64,000 nucleotides of DNA from Rhizobiales bacterium 65-79 (GTDB taxonomy: Bacteria; Pseudomonadota; Alphaproteobacteria; Rhizobiales; Rhizobiaceae): positions 1 through 64,000 of the forward strand of contig MKRJ01000019.1 in the NCBI GenBank assembly GCA_001896885.1, read 5' to 3'. The translations under genes were made by a program, and so were the position numbers. Shown here one piece after another: positions 34,752-44,701 of this stretch. The stretch's first letter is position 1, and the number at the start of each line of letters is the position of its first letter. Under the pieces are notes generated by a model. It was not told where the DNA came from. It did not search any database and saw nothing but the letters and a program-made list of their open reading frames with translations.

Positions 34752-36617
34752 CTACTCCGCCGCGATCCGATCCGCCAGGAAACCGCCGGATTGCCGCTTC
34801 CAGAGCTGCGCGTAAAGCCCGTCGCGCCGGACGAGTTCCTCATGCGTGCCCTCCTCCACGATCCGCCCCTGGTCGACGACGATCAGCCGGTCGAGCGCGG
34901 CGATGGTCGAAAGCCGGTGCGCGATGGCGACGACGGTCTTGCCCTCCATCATCTGCGCCAGATTCTCCTGGATCGCCGCCTCGATCTCCGAATCGAGCGC
35001 CGAGGTCGCTTCGTCGAGGACCAGGATCGGCGCATCCTTCAGGATCATCCGGGCGATCGCGATGCGCTGCCGCTGGCCGCCGGAAAGCTTGACGCCGCGC
35101 TCGCCCACATGGGCGTCGTATCCCTTGCGCCCCTTCGGATCGGCGACGTTCAGGATGAAATCATGCGCCGAGGCGCGTTTCGCCGCGCGGATGATCTCCG
35201 CCTCGCTCGCGCCCGGCTTGCCGTAGGCGATGTTGTCGCGGATCGAGCGGTGCATCAGGAGCGGCTCCTGGCTGACCACGCCGAATTGGGCCCTGAGCGA
35301 CGCCTGGGTGAGCTTGCGGATGTCTCGCCCGTCGAGAAGGATCCGGCCCTTCTCGATATCGAATATCCGGAGCGCGAGATTGACGATCGTGGTCTTGCCC
35401 GCGCCCGACGGGCCGACGATCGCCACGCGCTCGCCAGGCCGGATATGGAAGGAGAGCCCGTCGATGATGCCGCCGCCCTTGCCGTAGTGGAAGGAGACGT
35501 CGTCGAAGACGAGATCGCCGGTCGCGCGCGGAATGTCGGCCGCGTCCTCGGCGTCGCGGATGGTCGGCTCGACCGAGATGACGCCGGTCGCGTCCTGCAC
35601 GGTGGCGAAATTCCGGATCAGCCCGTTGATGTTGAACATCATGTAGCCGGACATGGTGTTCAGCCGGAAGACGAGCCCCGTCGCCGCGGCGATCGCGCCG
35701 GTGGTGGCGTCGCCCTCGATCCAGCGGTGCACCGCGAGCGCCATGATCGCGCTGATCATGATGCCGTTCAGGATGGCGACCGCGGCGCGCACGGAAGTGA
35801 TGGCGCGCGTCAAGTCGATGACCGCGGTCAGGAACATGTCCATGCCCTCGCGCACGAAGGCGTGCTCGCGCCGGCCGCTGTCGAAGAGCTTCACCGCGAG
35901 GATGTTGGTGAAGGCGTCGACCATGCGGCCGTTGAGCACCGAGCGGCCGTCCGCGGTACGCCGCCCTGCCGCCCTAAGCGGCGGCAGCAGGACGCGCGCA
36001 ACGGCGAGATAGCTCACCAGCCACACCGCGATGACCAGAACCATCAGCGGATCGAGCGCCGCCAGAATGGAGGTGGCGAGCACGAGGAAGGTGGCGAAGC
36101 TCCACAGCGTCTGCAGCGAGGAGATGATGAAATCGCCGGTCGATTCGCCCGCCTGCATGATCTTCGTGGCGATGCGGCCGGCGAAGTCGTTCTGGTAGAA
36201 ATCATAGGGCTGCTCGATGACGCGACGGAACGACTGCCAGCGGACCTTCTGATAGAAATGCGGGACGATCACCTGCTGCTCGACCACCGCGTTGACGATC
36301 AGGATGGCGGCCCGCACGACAAGCACGAGCAGCAGCAACCCCAGCAGTTCCGGCCAGTGATCGGCGATCAGCGCCTTCGGACTGGAGGAATCGAGCAGGT
36401 CGATCAGCCAGCCGACCGCCCAGTAGAGCGACGCGTCGACAATCCCCGCGAGCCCGCCGATGAAAAGCAGGAGCACGAACGGCCCCTTCGCCTGGCTGGC
36501 GAAGTAGAGGATGAAACGCCAGCCGTCGCGCGGCAGCACCTCGCGGTCGGTGTCGCCGAAGGGATCGATGATCCCCTCGGCCTTGCGCCACAGCCGATCG
36601 AGCAAGGCACCGCTCAT
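34752..36617 (-). CDS. ABC exporter, fused permease-ATPase (third in operon)
   Basis: This 621-residue half-transporter has six N-terminal membrane helices (about 40-340) and a nucleotide-binding domain (about 380-600) with Walker A VGPSGAGKTT, signature LSGGQRQRIAIAR, Walker B ILVLDEATSALDSE and the H-loop IAHRLST. The design is MsbA-like (lipid, drug or polysaccharide export), but the substrate is unknown. Its ATG overlaps the upstream stop (ATGA). The shared C-terminal RQSGGFL in all three tandem copies shows they are paralogues. Confidence 0.93.
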   Translation of the reverse strand: MSGALLDRLWRKAEGIIDPFGDTDREVLPRDGWRFILYFASQAKGPFVLLLFIGGLAGIVDASLYWAVGWLIDLLDSSSPKALIADHWPELLGLLLLVLVVRAAILIVNAVVEQQVIVPHFYQKVRWQSFRRVIEQPYDFYQNDFAGRIATKIMQAGESTGDFIISSLQTLWSFATFLVLATSILAALDPLMVLVIAVWLVSYLAVARVLLPPLRAAGRRTADGRSVLNGRMVDAFTNILAVKLFDSGRREHAFVREGMDMFLTAVIDLTRAITSVRAAVAILNGIMISAIMALAVHRWIEGDATTGAIAAATGLVFRLNTMSGYMMFNINGLIRNFATVQDATGVISVEPTIRDAEDAADIPRATGDLVFDDVSFHYGKGGGIIDGLSFHIRPGERVAIVGPSGAGKTTIVNLALRIFDIEKGRILLDGRDIRKLTQASLRAQFGVVSQEPLLMHRSIRDNIAYGKPGASEAEIIRAAKRASAHDFILNVADPKGRKGYDAHVGERGVKLSGGQRQRIAIARMILKDAPILVLDEATSALDSEIEAAIQENLAQMMEGKTVVAIAHRLSTIAALDRLIVVDQGRIVEEGTHEELVRRDGLYAQLWKRQSGGFLADRIAAE

Positions 36618-38518
36618 TGTGCCGCCTCGGGTTTGGGCTCCCGCTCCGGTTCGCTGCGCGGCTTGCCCTCATGGAAAAGGAAGCCGCCGGACTGGCGTTT
36701 CCACAGGCGCGCATAGATTCCGTCGAGGGCCAGCAGTTCGTCATGCGTCCCCTCTTCGGTAATCTTGCCGTCCGACAGCACGATCAGCCGGTCGAGATGG
36801 GCGATGGTGGACAGCCGGTGTGCGACGGCTATCACCGTCTTGTCCTTCATCAACGAATCGAGATTGCCCTGGATTGCCGCCTCGACCTCGGAATCGAGGG
36901 CGGAAGTCGCCTCGTCAAGGATCACGATCGGCGCGTCCTTGAGGAAGACCCGGGCGATGGCGATGCGCTGGCGCTGCCCGCCGGACAATGTCGCTCCGCG
37001 CTCGCCGACATGGGCGTCGTAGCCGGAGCGACCTTTCTTGTCATGGAGCTTCAGTATGAAATCGTGGGCTTCCGCCTCCTTGGCGGCCTCTATCATCTCC
37101 GCGTCGCTGGCATCGGCCTTCGCGATCTTGATATTCGCACGCAACGAGCGATGGAAGAGTTCCGTGTTCTGCGTCACCACGCCGATCTGGGCCCGCAGCG
37201 AATCCTGCTTTACCGCAGCGACGTCCTGTCCATCGATCAGGATGCGGCCGCCCTTGACGTCGTAAAGACGAAGGATCAGGTTGACGAGCGTTGTCTTGCC
37301 CGAACCCGACGGCCCGATCAGCCCGACCTTCTCGCCGGCCTTGATGGTCAAATCGAGCCCATTCAGCACATTCGTTCCGTCATAGCTGAACACGACGTTC
37401 TCGACCCTGATCTCTCCTTTGGAGACCAGCAAATCGGTCGCGCCGGGGCGATCGACGAGGCCGAGCGGCCGCGCGACCAGCGCCTTGGCGTTCTCGAGGA
37501 TACCGAGGGTGCGCAACATGCTGTTGAGCTGGGTCATGAGCCTGCTGAGCAGCGCATTGAGGCGCAGGACGAGCCCGAGCGTGAAGGCGACGGCTCCGAC
37601 CGTGACCGTCTCGCGGGTCCACAGATCGACCGACATCCAGGCGATGGCGGCGATCATCACGCCGGAGAAAAGGTTCAGCGAACCGCGCACCGCGGTCAAT
37701 GTGCGCGTGAATTTCAGATAGGCAGCCAGATAGCCGTCGAAGCCCATATGAACGCCGCGGTCGTTCGCATCGCGTGAAAAGAGCTTCAGCGTCCCGATAT
37801 TCGCATAGCCATCGACGATGCGCCCGTTGGCAACGGCACCCTGTTCGGCCGCCTCTTCCGAATATTTGCGTATCCGCGGCAGGAACCACCAGGCAAGCAG
37901 GCAGAAGCCGAGGATCCATACCACGACGAGGCCGGCAAGGCGCCAGTCCAGGTGAATCATCATGGCGAGCGTCGTCGCCGTATAGATCAGCATGAACCAG
38001 AGGACGGCGATCGCGCTTTCAAGCAGGTCGCCGACGGCCTGGCCGCTCTGCCAGACCTTGGAGCCGATACTGCCGGCGAGATCGTTCTGGAAGAAATCGT
38101 AGGACTGCCGCGAAACATAGCGGTGGGCCTGCCAGCGCACGAGATTGTAGAACCCGGGCGCGATCGTCTGCTCGTCGACCAGCGCGGAAAGATATAGCAC
38201 CACCGTCCGTGCCACCAGCACTGTAAGCAGCATGAAGAGCAGTTCCGGCCCCGACGCGGCGATCAGCCCGGACCAGCTTCGATGCGCGCTGGACGTGTCG
38301 AGTATGTCGACAAGCCGCCCGACGAAGTAGAATAGGCCGGCGTCGATCAGGGGCGCCAGCCCGCCAACGACCAGCATGAGCAGGAACGGCGCTTTCGCCT
38401 GCCTCATATAGTGCCAGATGAAGCCGACAAGTCCCGCGGGCGGTTGCAGATTGGCCGGCTCCCGGAACGGAGGCAGCCAATTCTCGAATACGGTGTAGAT
38501 GCGATGAGCGAGCTTCAC
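36614..38518 (-). CDS. ABC exporter, fused permease-ATPase (second in operon)
   Basis: This 634-residue MsbA-type half-transporter keeps all ATPase motifs: Walker A IGPSGSGKTT, LSGGQRQRIAIAR, Walker B IVILDEATSALDSE and AHRLST. The membrane part has Trp-rich coupling segments (KVWQSGQAVGDLL; RKYSEEAAEQGAVANGRIVD). A charged Glu/Pro/Lys tail (EPEREPKPEAAQ) is unique to this copy. It overlaps both neighbours by four bases, so the three are co-translated and could form heterodimers. Slightly lower GC than the other two suggests a different history. Confidence 0.93.
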   Translation of the reverse strand: MKLAHRIYTVFENWLPPFREPANLQPPAGLVGFIWHYMRQAKAPFLLMLVVGGLAPLIDAGLFYFVGRLVDILDTSSAHRSWSGLIAASGPELLFMLLTVLVARTVVLYLSALVDEQTIAPGFYNLVRWQAHRYVSRQSYDFFQNDLAGSIGSKVWQSGQAVGDLLESAIAVLWFMLIYTATTLAMMIHLDWRLAGLVVVWILGFCLLAWWFLPRIRKYSEEAAEQGAVANGRIVDGYANIGTLKLFSRDANDRGVHMGFDGYLAAYLKFTRTLTAVRGSLNLFSGVMIAAIAWMSVDLWTRETVTVGAVAFTLGLVLRLNALLSRLMTQLNSMLRTLGILENAKALVARPLGLVDRPGATDLLVSKGEIRVENVVFSYDGTNVLNGLDLTIKAGEKVGLIGPSGSGKTTLVNLILRLYDVKGGRILIDGQDVAAVKQDSLRAQIGVVTQNTELFHRSLRANIKIAKADASDAEMIEAAKEAEAHDFILKLHDKKGRSGYDAHVGERGATLSGGQRQRIAIARVFLKDAPIVILDEATSALDSEVEAAIQGNLDSLMKDKTVIAVAHRLSTIAHLDRLIVLSDGKITEEGTHDELLALDGIYARLWKRQSGGFLFHEGKPRSEPEREPKPEAAQ

Positions 38519-40365
38519 TCCGCGGCCTCCGCCTGTCCGGGATCGATGAAGCCGCCGGACTGCCGCTGCCAGAGCCGGGCATAGAGCCCGCCCCGCGCGA
38601 TCAGTTGGTCATGGCTGCCTTCCTCGATGATCCGTCCCTTGTCCATGACGATCAGCCGGTCCATCGCCGCGATGGTCGAGAGACGGTGCGCGATGGCGAT
38701 GACGGTCTTGCCCTGCATGAGCCGGTAGAGGTTCTCCTGGATCGCGGCCTCGACCTCCGAATCGAGTGCCGAGGTCGCCTCGTCGAGGATCAATATAGGG
38801 GCATCCTTCAGCATCACGCGCGCGATCGCGATACGCTGGCGCTGGCCGCCGGAAAGCTTGACGCCGCGTTCGCCGACATGCGCGTCATAGCCTTTGCGGC
38901 CCACCGGATCGGCCATGGCGTCGATGAAGCCGTGGATCTCGGCCCGCCTTGCCGCCTCGATCATCCTTTCCTCGCCGGCGTCCGGCCGGCCGTACAGGAT
39001 GTTCTCGCGCACCGAGCGATGCAGCAGCGAAGTGTCCTGCGTGACCATGCCGATATTGGCGCGCAGCGAATCCTGCGCCACGCCCGCGATGTCCTGGCGA
39101 TCGATCAGGATGCGGCCGCCTTCGAGGTCATAGAAGCGGAGGAGCAGATTGACCAGCGTCGACTTGCCGGCGCCGGACGGCCCGACGAGACCGACCTTCT
39201 CCCCTGCCCTGACCTTCAGGCTCAGATCCTCGATGACGCCCTTCTGCTTGCCGTAGTGGAAGCGGATACGCTCGAACTCGATCTCGCCGCGCGTTACGGC
39301 CAGTTCCGGCGCGCCCGGCCTGTCGTCGACCAGCCTCGGCAGCGAGATCGAGCCGATCCCGTCCTGTACGGTGCCGATGTTCTCGAACAGGCCAGACACT
39401 TCCCACATGATCCATTGCGACATGCCCCAGAGCCGCAGCACCAGGCCGATGACGACGGCAACCGCGCCGACGGTGACGATTTCGCCCAGCCACAGCCAGA
39501 TGGCCAGCGTCCCGACGGCCAGCAGCAAAAGGGCGTTCATTCCGTAGATGATGGCGTAGAGCGACGTGATCAGCCGCCCCTGCCTATACACGGTCGTCAT
39601 GAAGTCGCTCATGCCTTCACGGGCATAGTCGGCCTCGCGCCTGGCATGCGAGAAGAGTTTCACCGTCTGGATGTTCGTATAGCTGTCCACGATCCGCCCG
39701 GTCATGAGCGAGCGCGCGTCGGCCTGCGCCTCGGCAACGCGACCAAGACGCGGGATGAAATAGCGCAGAACGAACAGGTATCCCACTAGCCAGACGGCCA
39801 GCGGCGCCGCAAGCCGCCAGTCGGCCGACCCCACGATGACGATCACGCCGAGGAAATAGACGACGACATAATTCAGGACCTCGACGAACTTGACGACCGT
39901 CTCGCGCACGGCGAGCGCCGTCTGCATCAGCTTGGTGGCGATGCGCCCGGCGAATTCGTCCTGGTAGAAGGTCATGGACTGCTTGAGCAGATAGCGGTGC
40001 ACCAGCCAGCGGATACGCATCGGGTAGTTGCCGAACAGCGTCTGGTAGGTCGTCAGCGAGGACACCGTGACGACGGCAGGCAGCGCGACGCCGGCGACAA
40101 GGGCCATGCCGACCAGCTTCCACTTCTCCGTCCGCAGGAAGGTCTCGCGGTTCTGAGCCGCCAGCCAGTCCACGATATGGCCGAGGAAGCCGAACATCCA
40201 CACTTCCATGACGGCGATCAGCGCCATGCAGATCGCCGCCAGGAGCACAAACGGCCAGGACGCGCGCGTGTAGTACCAGCAGAAGGCGAAAAGCGTCTTC
40301 GGCGGTTCGGCCGGTTCGGCCGGCGGAAAGGGATCGAGTCTCTGTTCAAACCACGAAAACATCAT
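38515..40365 (-). CDS. ABC exporter, fused permease-ATPase (first in operon)
   Basis: This 616-residue MsbA-type half-transporter has six membrane helices and an ATPase domain with VGPSGAGKST, LSGGQRQRIAIAR, ILILDEATSALDSE and AHRLST. The start codons TTG-ATG-ATG lie in a row (40368-40360); I take the first ATG. It heads the operon, with 480 bases of non-coding DNA upstream where the promoter must lie. Substrate unknown; all three copies have intact catalytic residues, so none is an obvious degenerate partner. Confidence 0.93.
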   Translation of the reverse strand: MMFSWFEQRLDPFPPAEPAEPPKTLFAFCWYYTRASWPFVLLAAICMALIAVMEVWMFGFLGHIVDWLAAQNRETFLRTEKWKLVGMALVAGVALPAVVTVSSLTTYQTLFGNYPMRIRWLVHRYLLKQSMTFYQDEFAGRIATKLMQTALAVRETVVKFVEVLNYVVVYFLGVIVIVGSADWRLAAPLAVWLVGYLFVLRYFIPRLGRVAEAQADARSLMTGRIVDSYTNIQTVKLFSHARREADYAREGMSDFMTTVYRQGRLITSLYAIIYGMNALLLLAVGTLAIWLWLGEIVTVGAVAVVIGLVLRLWGMSQWIMWEVSGLFENIGTVQDGIGSISLPRLVDDRPGAPELAVTRGEIEFERIRFHYGKQKGVIEDLSLKVRAGEKVGLVGPSGAGKSTLVNLLLRFYDLEGGRILIDRQDIAGVAQDSLRANIGMVTQDTSLLHRSVRENILYGRPDAGEERMIEAARRAEIHGFIDAMADPVGRKGYDAHVGERGVKLSGGQRQRIAIARVMLKDAPILILDEATSALDSEVEAAIQENLYRLMQGKTVIAIAHRLSTIAAMDRLIVMDKGRIIEEGSHDQLIARGGLYARLWQRQSGGFIDPGQAEAAE

Positions 40366-40851
40366 CAAAGCCTTGAACGAACTTGCAGAATATGGGTACC
40401 CGCAGGCGGCCTTTTCAGCCTCGCGGGCTGGAATACGAGCGGCGCCAGATGGAGGCCGGCGCTCGGCGCGGCCGGCGGGGCGTGGTCAGACGAGGCGGCA
40501 AGCCTCTTCGGGAAGAAAACGGACATGAGGCGAATCCAGAAGGAACCGGGATGATCTCCGGCGGGATTCGCGACGATGGAACCGGGTATCGGGAAGCGTC
40601 GTAACGAAAGCCGCCGTCAGGCTGATTGCCAGCCGAAAAGGCAGAAAGCCGATGGGAACATGATCACGTTCACTCCTGCCTCCTTGCGGTTCGTGTTGAT
40701 GCTCATGCCGGACGACAGCGGGCCGGCCCGAAAGTCCACGTCTTATAGCCGGCTTTGCCTTCTATGGCCAGACCGTCCGCCGCGCTGTACGAACGCCTCC
40801 TGACAGCTGTGGCCGTTCGGCCACGGCGTTGGCGACCGCCCGAAGGGAACA
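40366..40851. other. Intergenic region between the ABC operon and trmL
   Basis: These ~480 bases hold the divergent promoters. No normal-sized gene is convincing. A 29-codon frame on the minus strand (40617-40706) with internal GTG behind GGAGGCAGGA could be a leader peptide for the ABC operon. A TGGCCG-TT-CGGCCA hairpin lies at about 40810-40823, 30 bases before trmL. Confidence 0.4.
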
Positions 40852-41313
40852 ATGGACGATCCACTCCGCATCGCGCTCTACCAGCCGGACATCGCCGGCA
40901 ATACCGGCACGATCCTGCGTCTCGCGGCCTGCATGGCGCTCGGCGTCGATATCATCGAGCCGGCGGGCTTCGACTTTTCCGACCGCACCCTGAGGCGCGC
41001 CGGCATGGACTATCTCGAAAGGACGGCCTTGACGCGCCATGTCGACTGGGCGGCCTTCGAGGATTGGCGCGCAAGCGAGAAGCGGCGGCTCGTCCTCTTC
41101 ACGACGAGCGCGACCGTGCGCTACACAGAATTCTCCTTCGGGCCGGGCGATATCCTGCTTTTCGGGCGCGAATCGGCGGGCGTCCCCGACCATGTGCACG
41201 CAGCCGCGGATCATCGCCTGCTCATCCCGATGCCTGGCGGCGGCCGTTCTCTGAACGTCGCCATGTCGGCCGCCATGGCCGTGGGCGAAGCGATCCGGCA
41301 GCTTGCCGATTGA
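40852..41313 (+). CDS. trmL: tRNA (cytidine/uridine-2'-O)-methyltransferase TrmL
   Basis: TrmL methylates the ribose of nucleotide 34 in tRNA-Leu. The 153-residue SPOUT protein shows LYQPDIAGNTGTILRLAA at its start, FGRESAGVPDHVH, and the knot motif IPMPGGGRSLNVAMSAAMAVGEA. Length and motifs match the short TrmL class without an extra RNA-binding domain. It lies tail to tail with the small gene at 41364. Confidence 0.95.
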   Translation: MDDPLRIALYQPDIAGNTGTILRLAACMALGVDIIEPAGFDFSDRTLRRAGMDYLERTALTRHVDWAAFEDWRASEKRRLVLFTTSATVRYTEFSFGPGDILLFGRESAGVPDHVHAAADHRLLIPMPGGGRSLNVAMSAAMAVGEAIRQLAD

Positions 41314-41363
41314 CGGTCAGCCGAGCCGCGCGATGTCGCGGGCCTTGCGGGGCATTTCGCTTC

Positions 41364-41621
41364 CTAGTCCGCGCTTGGCAGCCGCCGCATCGTGAACTCG
41401 ATGACGTCGCCCGGCTGCTCGCGCCAGCTCTCGATTTCCGTCCAGTAGGCCTGCTTTGGCCAGCGGTCGAGCCATTCGCGCGCCTTGGCCCTTGCTTCCG
41501 TTCGCGGCAGGAGAAACGTTTCGCGCAAAAAGCCGTCGCGTGGCTTGACCGCCTCGGCGGCGCGCTGGCGGCGCAGCCTTTCCTTCAGACTGTCGAGCGG
41601 TGGTCTTGACGGCGTCCGCAT
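41364..41621 (-). CDS. Small conserved hypothetical protein
   Basis: The 85-residue basic protein is rich in Arg, Lys and Trp ([39 protein letters not shown]). The ATG at 41621 precedes a segment resembling proteins encoded next to hemF in other rhizobia. No domain is recognised; the charge pattern could suit nucleic-acid or membrane contact. It is divergent from hemF with about 100 bases between. Confidence 0.65.
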   Translation of the reverse strand: MRTPSRPPLDSLKERLRRQRAAEAVKPRDGFLRETFLLPRTEARAKAREWLDRWPKQAYWTEIESWREQPGDVIEFTMRRLPSAD

Positions 41622-41724
41622 GACGCAACTCCTTGACCCGCGATATAGAAAGTTTAGGTGTGGCCGACAAAAAAGACGAGTCCAAATCGGGTCTCGGGGG
41701 CGGCACGGGGCGAAGGGAGAAGGC

Positions 41725-42639
41725 ATGGAACCGCAGGATCTTTCGCCCGGTCTGCCGGACGCCATCGACGAGAAGAAGGCCGCGGCCGAAAGCTGGTTCC
41801 GCGAATTGCGTGATCGCATCTGCGCCGCCTTCGAGACACTGGAGGACGAAGCCGCCGGCCCGCAAGCCACATGGGCGCCCGGCCGCTTCGAGCGCCACCA
41901 ATGGCTGCGCCAGGAGGGCAAGGGCGGCGGGGGCATCATGTCGACCATGCGCGGCCGCGTCTTCGAGAAGGTCGGCGTCCATACCTCCACGGTCTATGGC
42001 GAATTCTCGCCCGAATTCCGCAAGCAGATCCCCGGCGCCGAGGAAGACCCGCGCTTCTGGGCTTCCGGCATCTCGCTCATCGCGCATCCCTGGAATCCGA
42101 ACGTGCCGGCCGTGCACATGAACACGCGCATGGTCGTCACTTCGCGGCAATGGTTCGGCGGCGGGGCCGATTTGACTCCGGTGCTGGACAGGCGCCGCAC
42201 CCAGGACGACCCGGACACGGTCGCTTTCCACAAGGCGATGCAGCTCGTCTGCGATCGTCACGGGGCAATCGTCGACTACGGCAGGCTGAAGAAATGGTGC
42301 GACGAATATTTCTTCCTGCCGCACCGCAACGAGCCGCGCGGCATTGGCGGCATCTTCTACGACTGGCTGAGAAGCCTGGACGACAAGGGCGGCTGGAATG
42401 CCGATTTCGCCTTCACGCAGGATGTCGGCCGCGCCTTCCTTGTCATCTACCCGCACCTGGTGCGCAGGAATTTCCTCGGCAACTGGACGGATGCCGACCG
42501 CGAGGAGCAGCTCGTCCGCCGCGGCCGCTATGTCGAGTTCAACCTGCTCTACGACCGCGGCACCATCTTCGGGCTGAAGACCGGCGGCAACGTCGATTCG
42601 ATCCTCTCCAGCATGCCGCCGGAAGTGAAATGGCCTTGA
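41725..42639 (+). CDS. hemF: Oxygen-dependent coproporphyrinogen III oxidase
   Basis: HemF converts coproporphyrinogen III to protoporphyrinogen IX in haem synthesis using O2. The 304-residue protein has the signatures [25 protein letters not shown] and [20 protein letters not shown] plus PEVKWP at the end. The ATG at 41725 follows GGGAGAAGG. I see no FNR or Irr-type box in the short upstream interval. Confidence 0.97.
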   Translation: MEPQDLSPGLPDAIDEKKAAAESWFRELRDRICAAFETLEDEAAGPQATWAPGRFERHQWLRQEGKGGGGIMSTMRGRVFEKVGVHTSTVYGEFSPEFRKQIPGAEEDPRFWASGISLIAHPWNPNVPAVHMNTRMVVTSRQWFGGGADLTPVLDRRRTQDDPDTVAFHKAMQLVCDRHGAIVDYGRLKKWCDEYFFLPHRNEPRGIGGIFYDWLRSLDDKGGWNADFAFTQDVGRAFLVIYPHLVRRNFLGNWTDADREEQLVRRGRYVEFNLLYDRGTIFGLKTGGNVDSILSSMPPEVKWP

Positions 42640-42879
42640 CGGAGGCCGTCTGACGGAAAGGCGACCTGCGCCGCCATCGCACCGCGTCGGGCGAAAACCC
42701 CTGCTCTTGGGCCGGCTGCGCCTGCAACCACCCAAAATGTGAGAATTCGTTCACCAATCGAGGCGAATTTCCTATCCCTGCGGCGGTTTTTCCCCGGCGG
42801 CTAACCAAAGGACAACCAGCCGGCGTTTCACTGCACGGAGCCCGACCGGCAGGCGGGCGTATGCAGGGGGCTACAGAAT

Positions 42880-44370
42880 ATGATACGTGCCTTTTTCGCC
42901 GACCGCCGCGGCGCCTATGCTGTGATCATGGGGATTCTCGCCATTCCGCTGATGCTCTCTGTCGGGCTTGGCGTCGACTATGCGCGCTATCTGCGCGCCC
43001 AGGCCCATCTTCAGAGCCTCGCCGACGCGGCGTCGCTCGCCATGGCGGCCTCCCGATCGCCCGACGAGGCCTCGCTTCGGAAGATCGGCGACGACTTCAT
43101 CGCCGCCAATTCTTCCGACAAGGATCTCGACCATGTCCGGGTCGCCAGCCTGACGGGGACGACGGAAAAGGTCGATCTCACGCTCGAGGCCACGCTGCCG
43201 ACGACCTTCATGGCACTCGCCAACATCGATACCATGAATGTCCATGCGAACTCGCTGGCGATCCGCGCCGTCTCGGGCAGCGTCGAGGTCAGCCTCGTCC
43301 TCGACAATACCTGGTCGATGTCGGAAATGGCCGACGCCAGCACGACGAAGATCGCGGCGCTGAAGAAAGCGGCGTCCGATCTCGTGAACGAGGTGTTCAA
43401 GGACAACGACGCGCCGATCAAGGTCGGCCTCGTGCCTTACGCAGACTACGTTAATGTCGGAACGCAGAACCGCGGCGCCTCATGGCTCAATATACCCGCG
43501 GACTATTCGGTTACGCACAAGGGCTCGTGCCAGACCATCACCAGCAAGCAGGGCGCCTGCCTCGCCTACGCTCCGCAAAAGACCTGCACAAGCAATACGG
43601 ACGGGATCATCTCGACCTACCAGTGCGGCGGCGGCTGCACGAAGTATGCGGCGGACGTGCCGGTGACGCCCTATCAGAGCTGCTCGAACGACTATGTCAC
43701 CAACTACACCTGGTATGGCTGCGTCGGCTCGCGAGCCAACGGACAGGACCCGATCCTCAGCGACGAGCATCCCTCGCGCCGCTACCCGGGCTATCTCGAC
43801 ACGTCCCAGCATTGCCTGAATCCGATCGTGCCGCTGACCGACAACAAGAACACGCTGGTCAGCGCGATCAACAATCTGATCATCAACATCGGCGGCTACA
43901 AGCCTTCCACCTATATCCCGGCCGGGATCATGTGGGGCATCAACGAGCTTTCGCCGTCGGCGCCGCTCACCGAGGCCCAGGCCTACGACCCTGACAATGT
44001 CAAGCCGCGCAAGGTCATGGTGCTGATGACGGACGGCTACAACACGCTCCAGTTCCGCGCCTCGGACGGACGCCATGTCGGCTTCGACGCCAACAAGGAG
44101 GCCGACGAGCGCGCCCAGTCGAACGCCAATGCCGCCGCGCTTTGCGACTATGCCAAGAAGCGGAAGATCGAGATCTTCTCGGTCGCCTTCATCGTCTCCA
44201 ATCCCACGGCGACCGCGGACGACAGGGCCAAGGAGGACGAGGCGCGCGCTCTCCTGCAGGGATGCGCCGCGGATGCCCAGCATTACTACGACGCCACCAA
44301 TTCCGAGGCGCTCGCGCAGGCTTTCTCCGGCATCGCGCAGTCGCTGACCAATGTCCGGCTGGCGCGGTAA
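42880..44370 (+). CDS. TadG-like Flp pilus assembly protein with von Willebrand A domain
   Basis: The 496-residue protein begins with the TadE/G-type pseudopilin-like segment (RRGAYAVIMGILAIPLMLSVG, about 10-32) that anchors it to the inner membrane. A vWA domain follows with an atypical MIDAS, DNTWSMSEM, and LMTDGYN later. A ~100-residue cysteine-rich insert (about 215-310, at least eight Cys) would be disulfide-bonded in the periplasm. TadG usually belongs to Flp/Tad pilus loci, but no other tad gene is near, so this is an orphan copy whose pilus role is unproven. Confidence 0.83.
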   Translation: MIRAFFADRRGAYAVIMGILAIPLMLSVGLGVDYARYLRAQAHLQSLADAASLAMAASRSPDEASLRKIGDDFIAANSSDKDLDHVRVASLTGTTEKVDLTLEATLPTTFMALANIDTMNVHANSLAIRAVSGSVEVSLVLDNTWSMSEMADASTTKIAALKKAASDLVNEVFKDNDAPIKVGLVPYADYVNVGTQNRGASWLNIPADYSVTHKGSCQTITSKQGACLAYAPQKTCTSNTDGIISTYQCGGGCTKYAADVPVTPYQSCSNDYVTNYTWYGCVGSRANGQDPILSDEHPSRRYPGYLDTSQHCLNPIVPLTDNKNTLVSAINNLIINIGGYKPSTYIPAGIMWGINELSPSAPLTEAQAYDPDNVKPRKVMVLMTDGYNTLQFRASDGRHVGFDANKEADERAQSNANAAALCDYAKKRKIEIFSVAFIVSNPTATADDRAKEDEARALLQGCAADAQHYYDATNSEALAQAFSGIAQSLTNVRLAR

Positions 44371-44459
44371 GGTCGAGGAATTTTGAACGGCCGGGCAACG
44401 AAATCGCCGCATTCCGTGTTATCCTCCCACATATGTTCCGTGGACAAGGAGGATATCCG

Positions 44460-44645
44460 ATGAAGGCATTTCATTGCGGTTCACTGGTTCCCGGCTGCGA
44501 ATGGCACACCCGCGCCGAGGACGAGGCGGAAGTCATGCGCCGGGCCGTCGAGCATCTGCGCGAGGTCCATGGCGAAGACACGATCCGCGAGACGATGATC
44601 GAGGCCATCCGCTCGCGTATCGAGAAGGTCCGCGACGCAGCTTAG
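44460..44645 (+). CDS. DUF1059 small protein
   Basis: The 61-residue protein shows the DUF1059 pattern: FHCGSLVPGCEWHTRAEDE with two Cys and His, and VMRRAVEHLREVHGED with further His, possibly a small metal site like a zinc finger. The ATG at 44460 follows GGACAAGGAGGATATCC. Function unknown; such proteins are widely distributed as single genes. Confidence 0.85.
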   Translation: MKAFHCGSLVPGCEWHTRAEDEAEVMRRAVEHLREVHGEDTIRETMIEAIRSRIEKVRDAA

Positions 44646-44701
44646 AAGGCGGACTTGAATCGATATCCGAACGAGCGGAATCAATTTCCCCGTTTCGGAT
44701 T

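Noticed and set aside
34491-36716. 741-codon plus-strand frame
   Set aside because: Antisense shadow of an ABC exporter gene; Asp/His/Arg-rich composition typical of such shadows.
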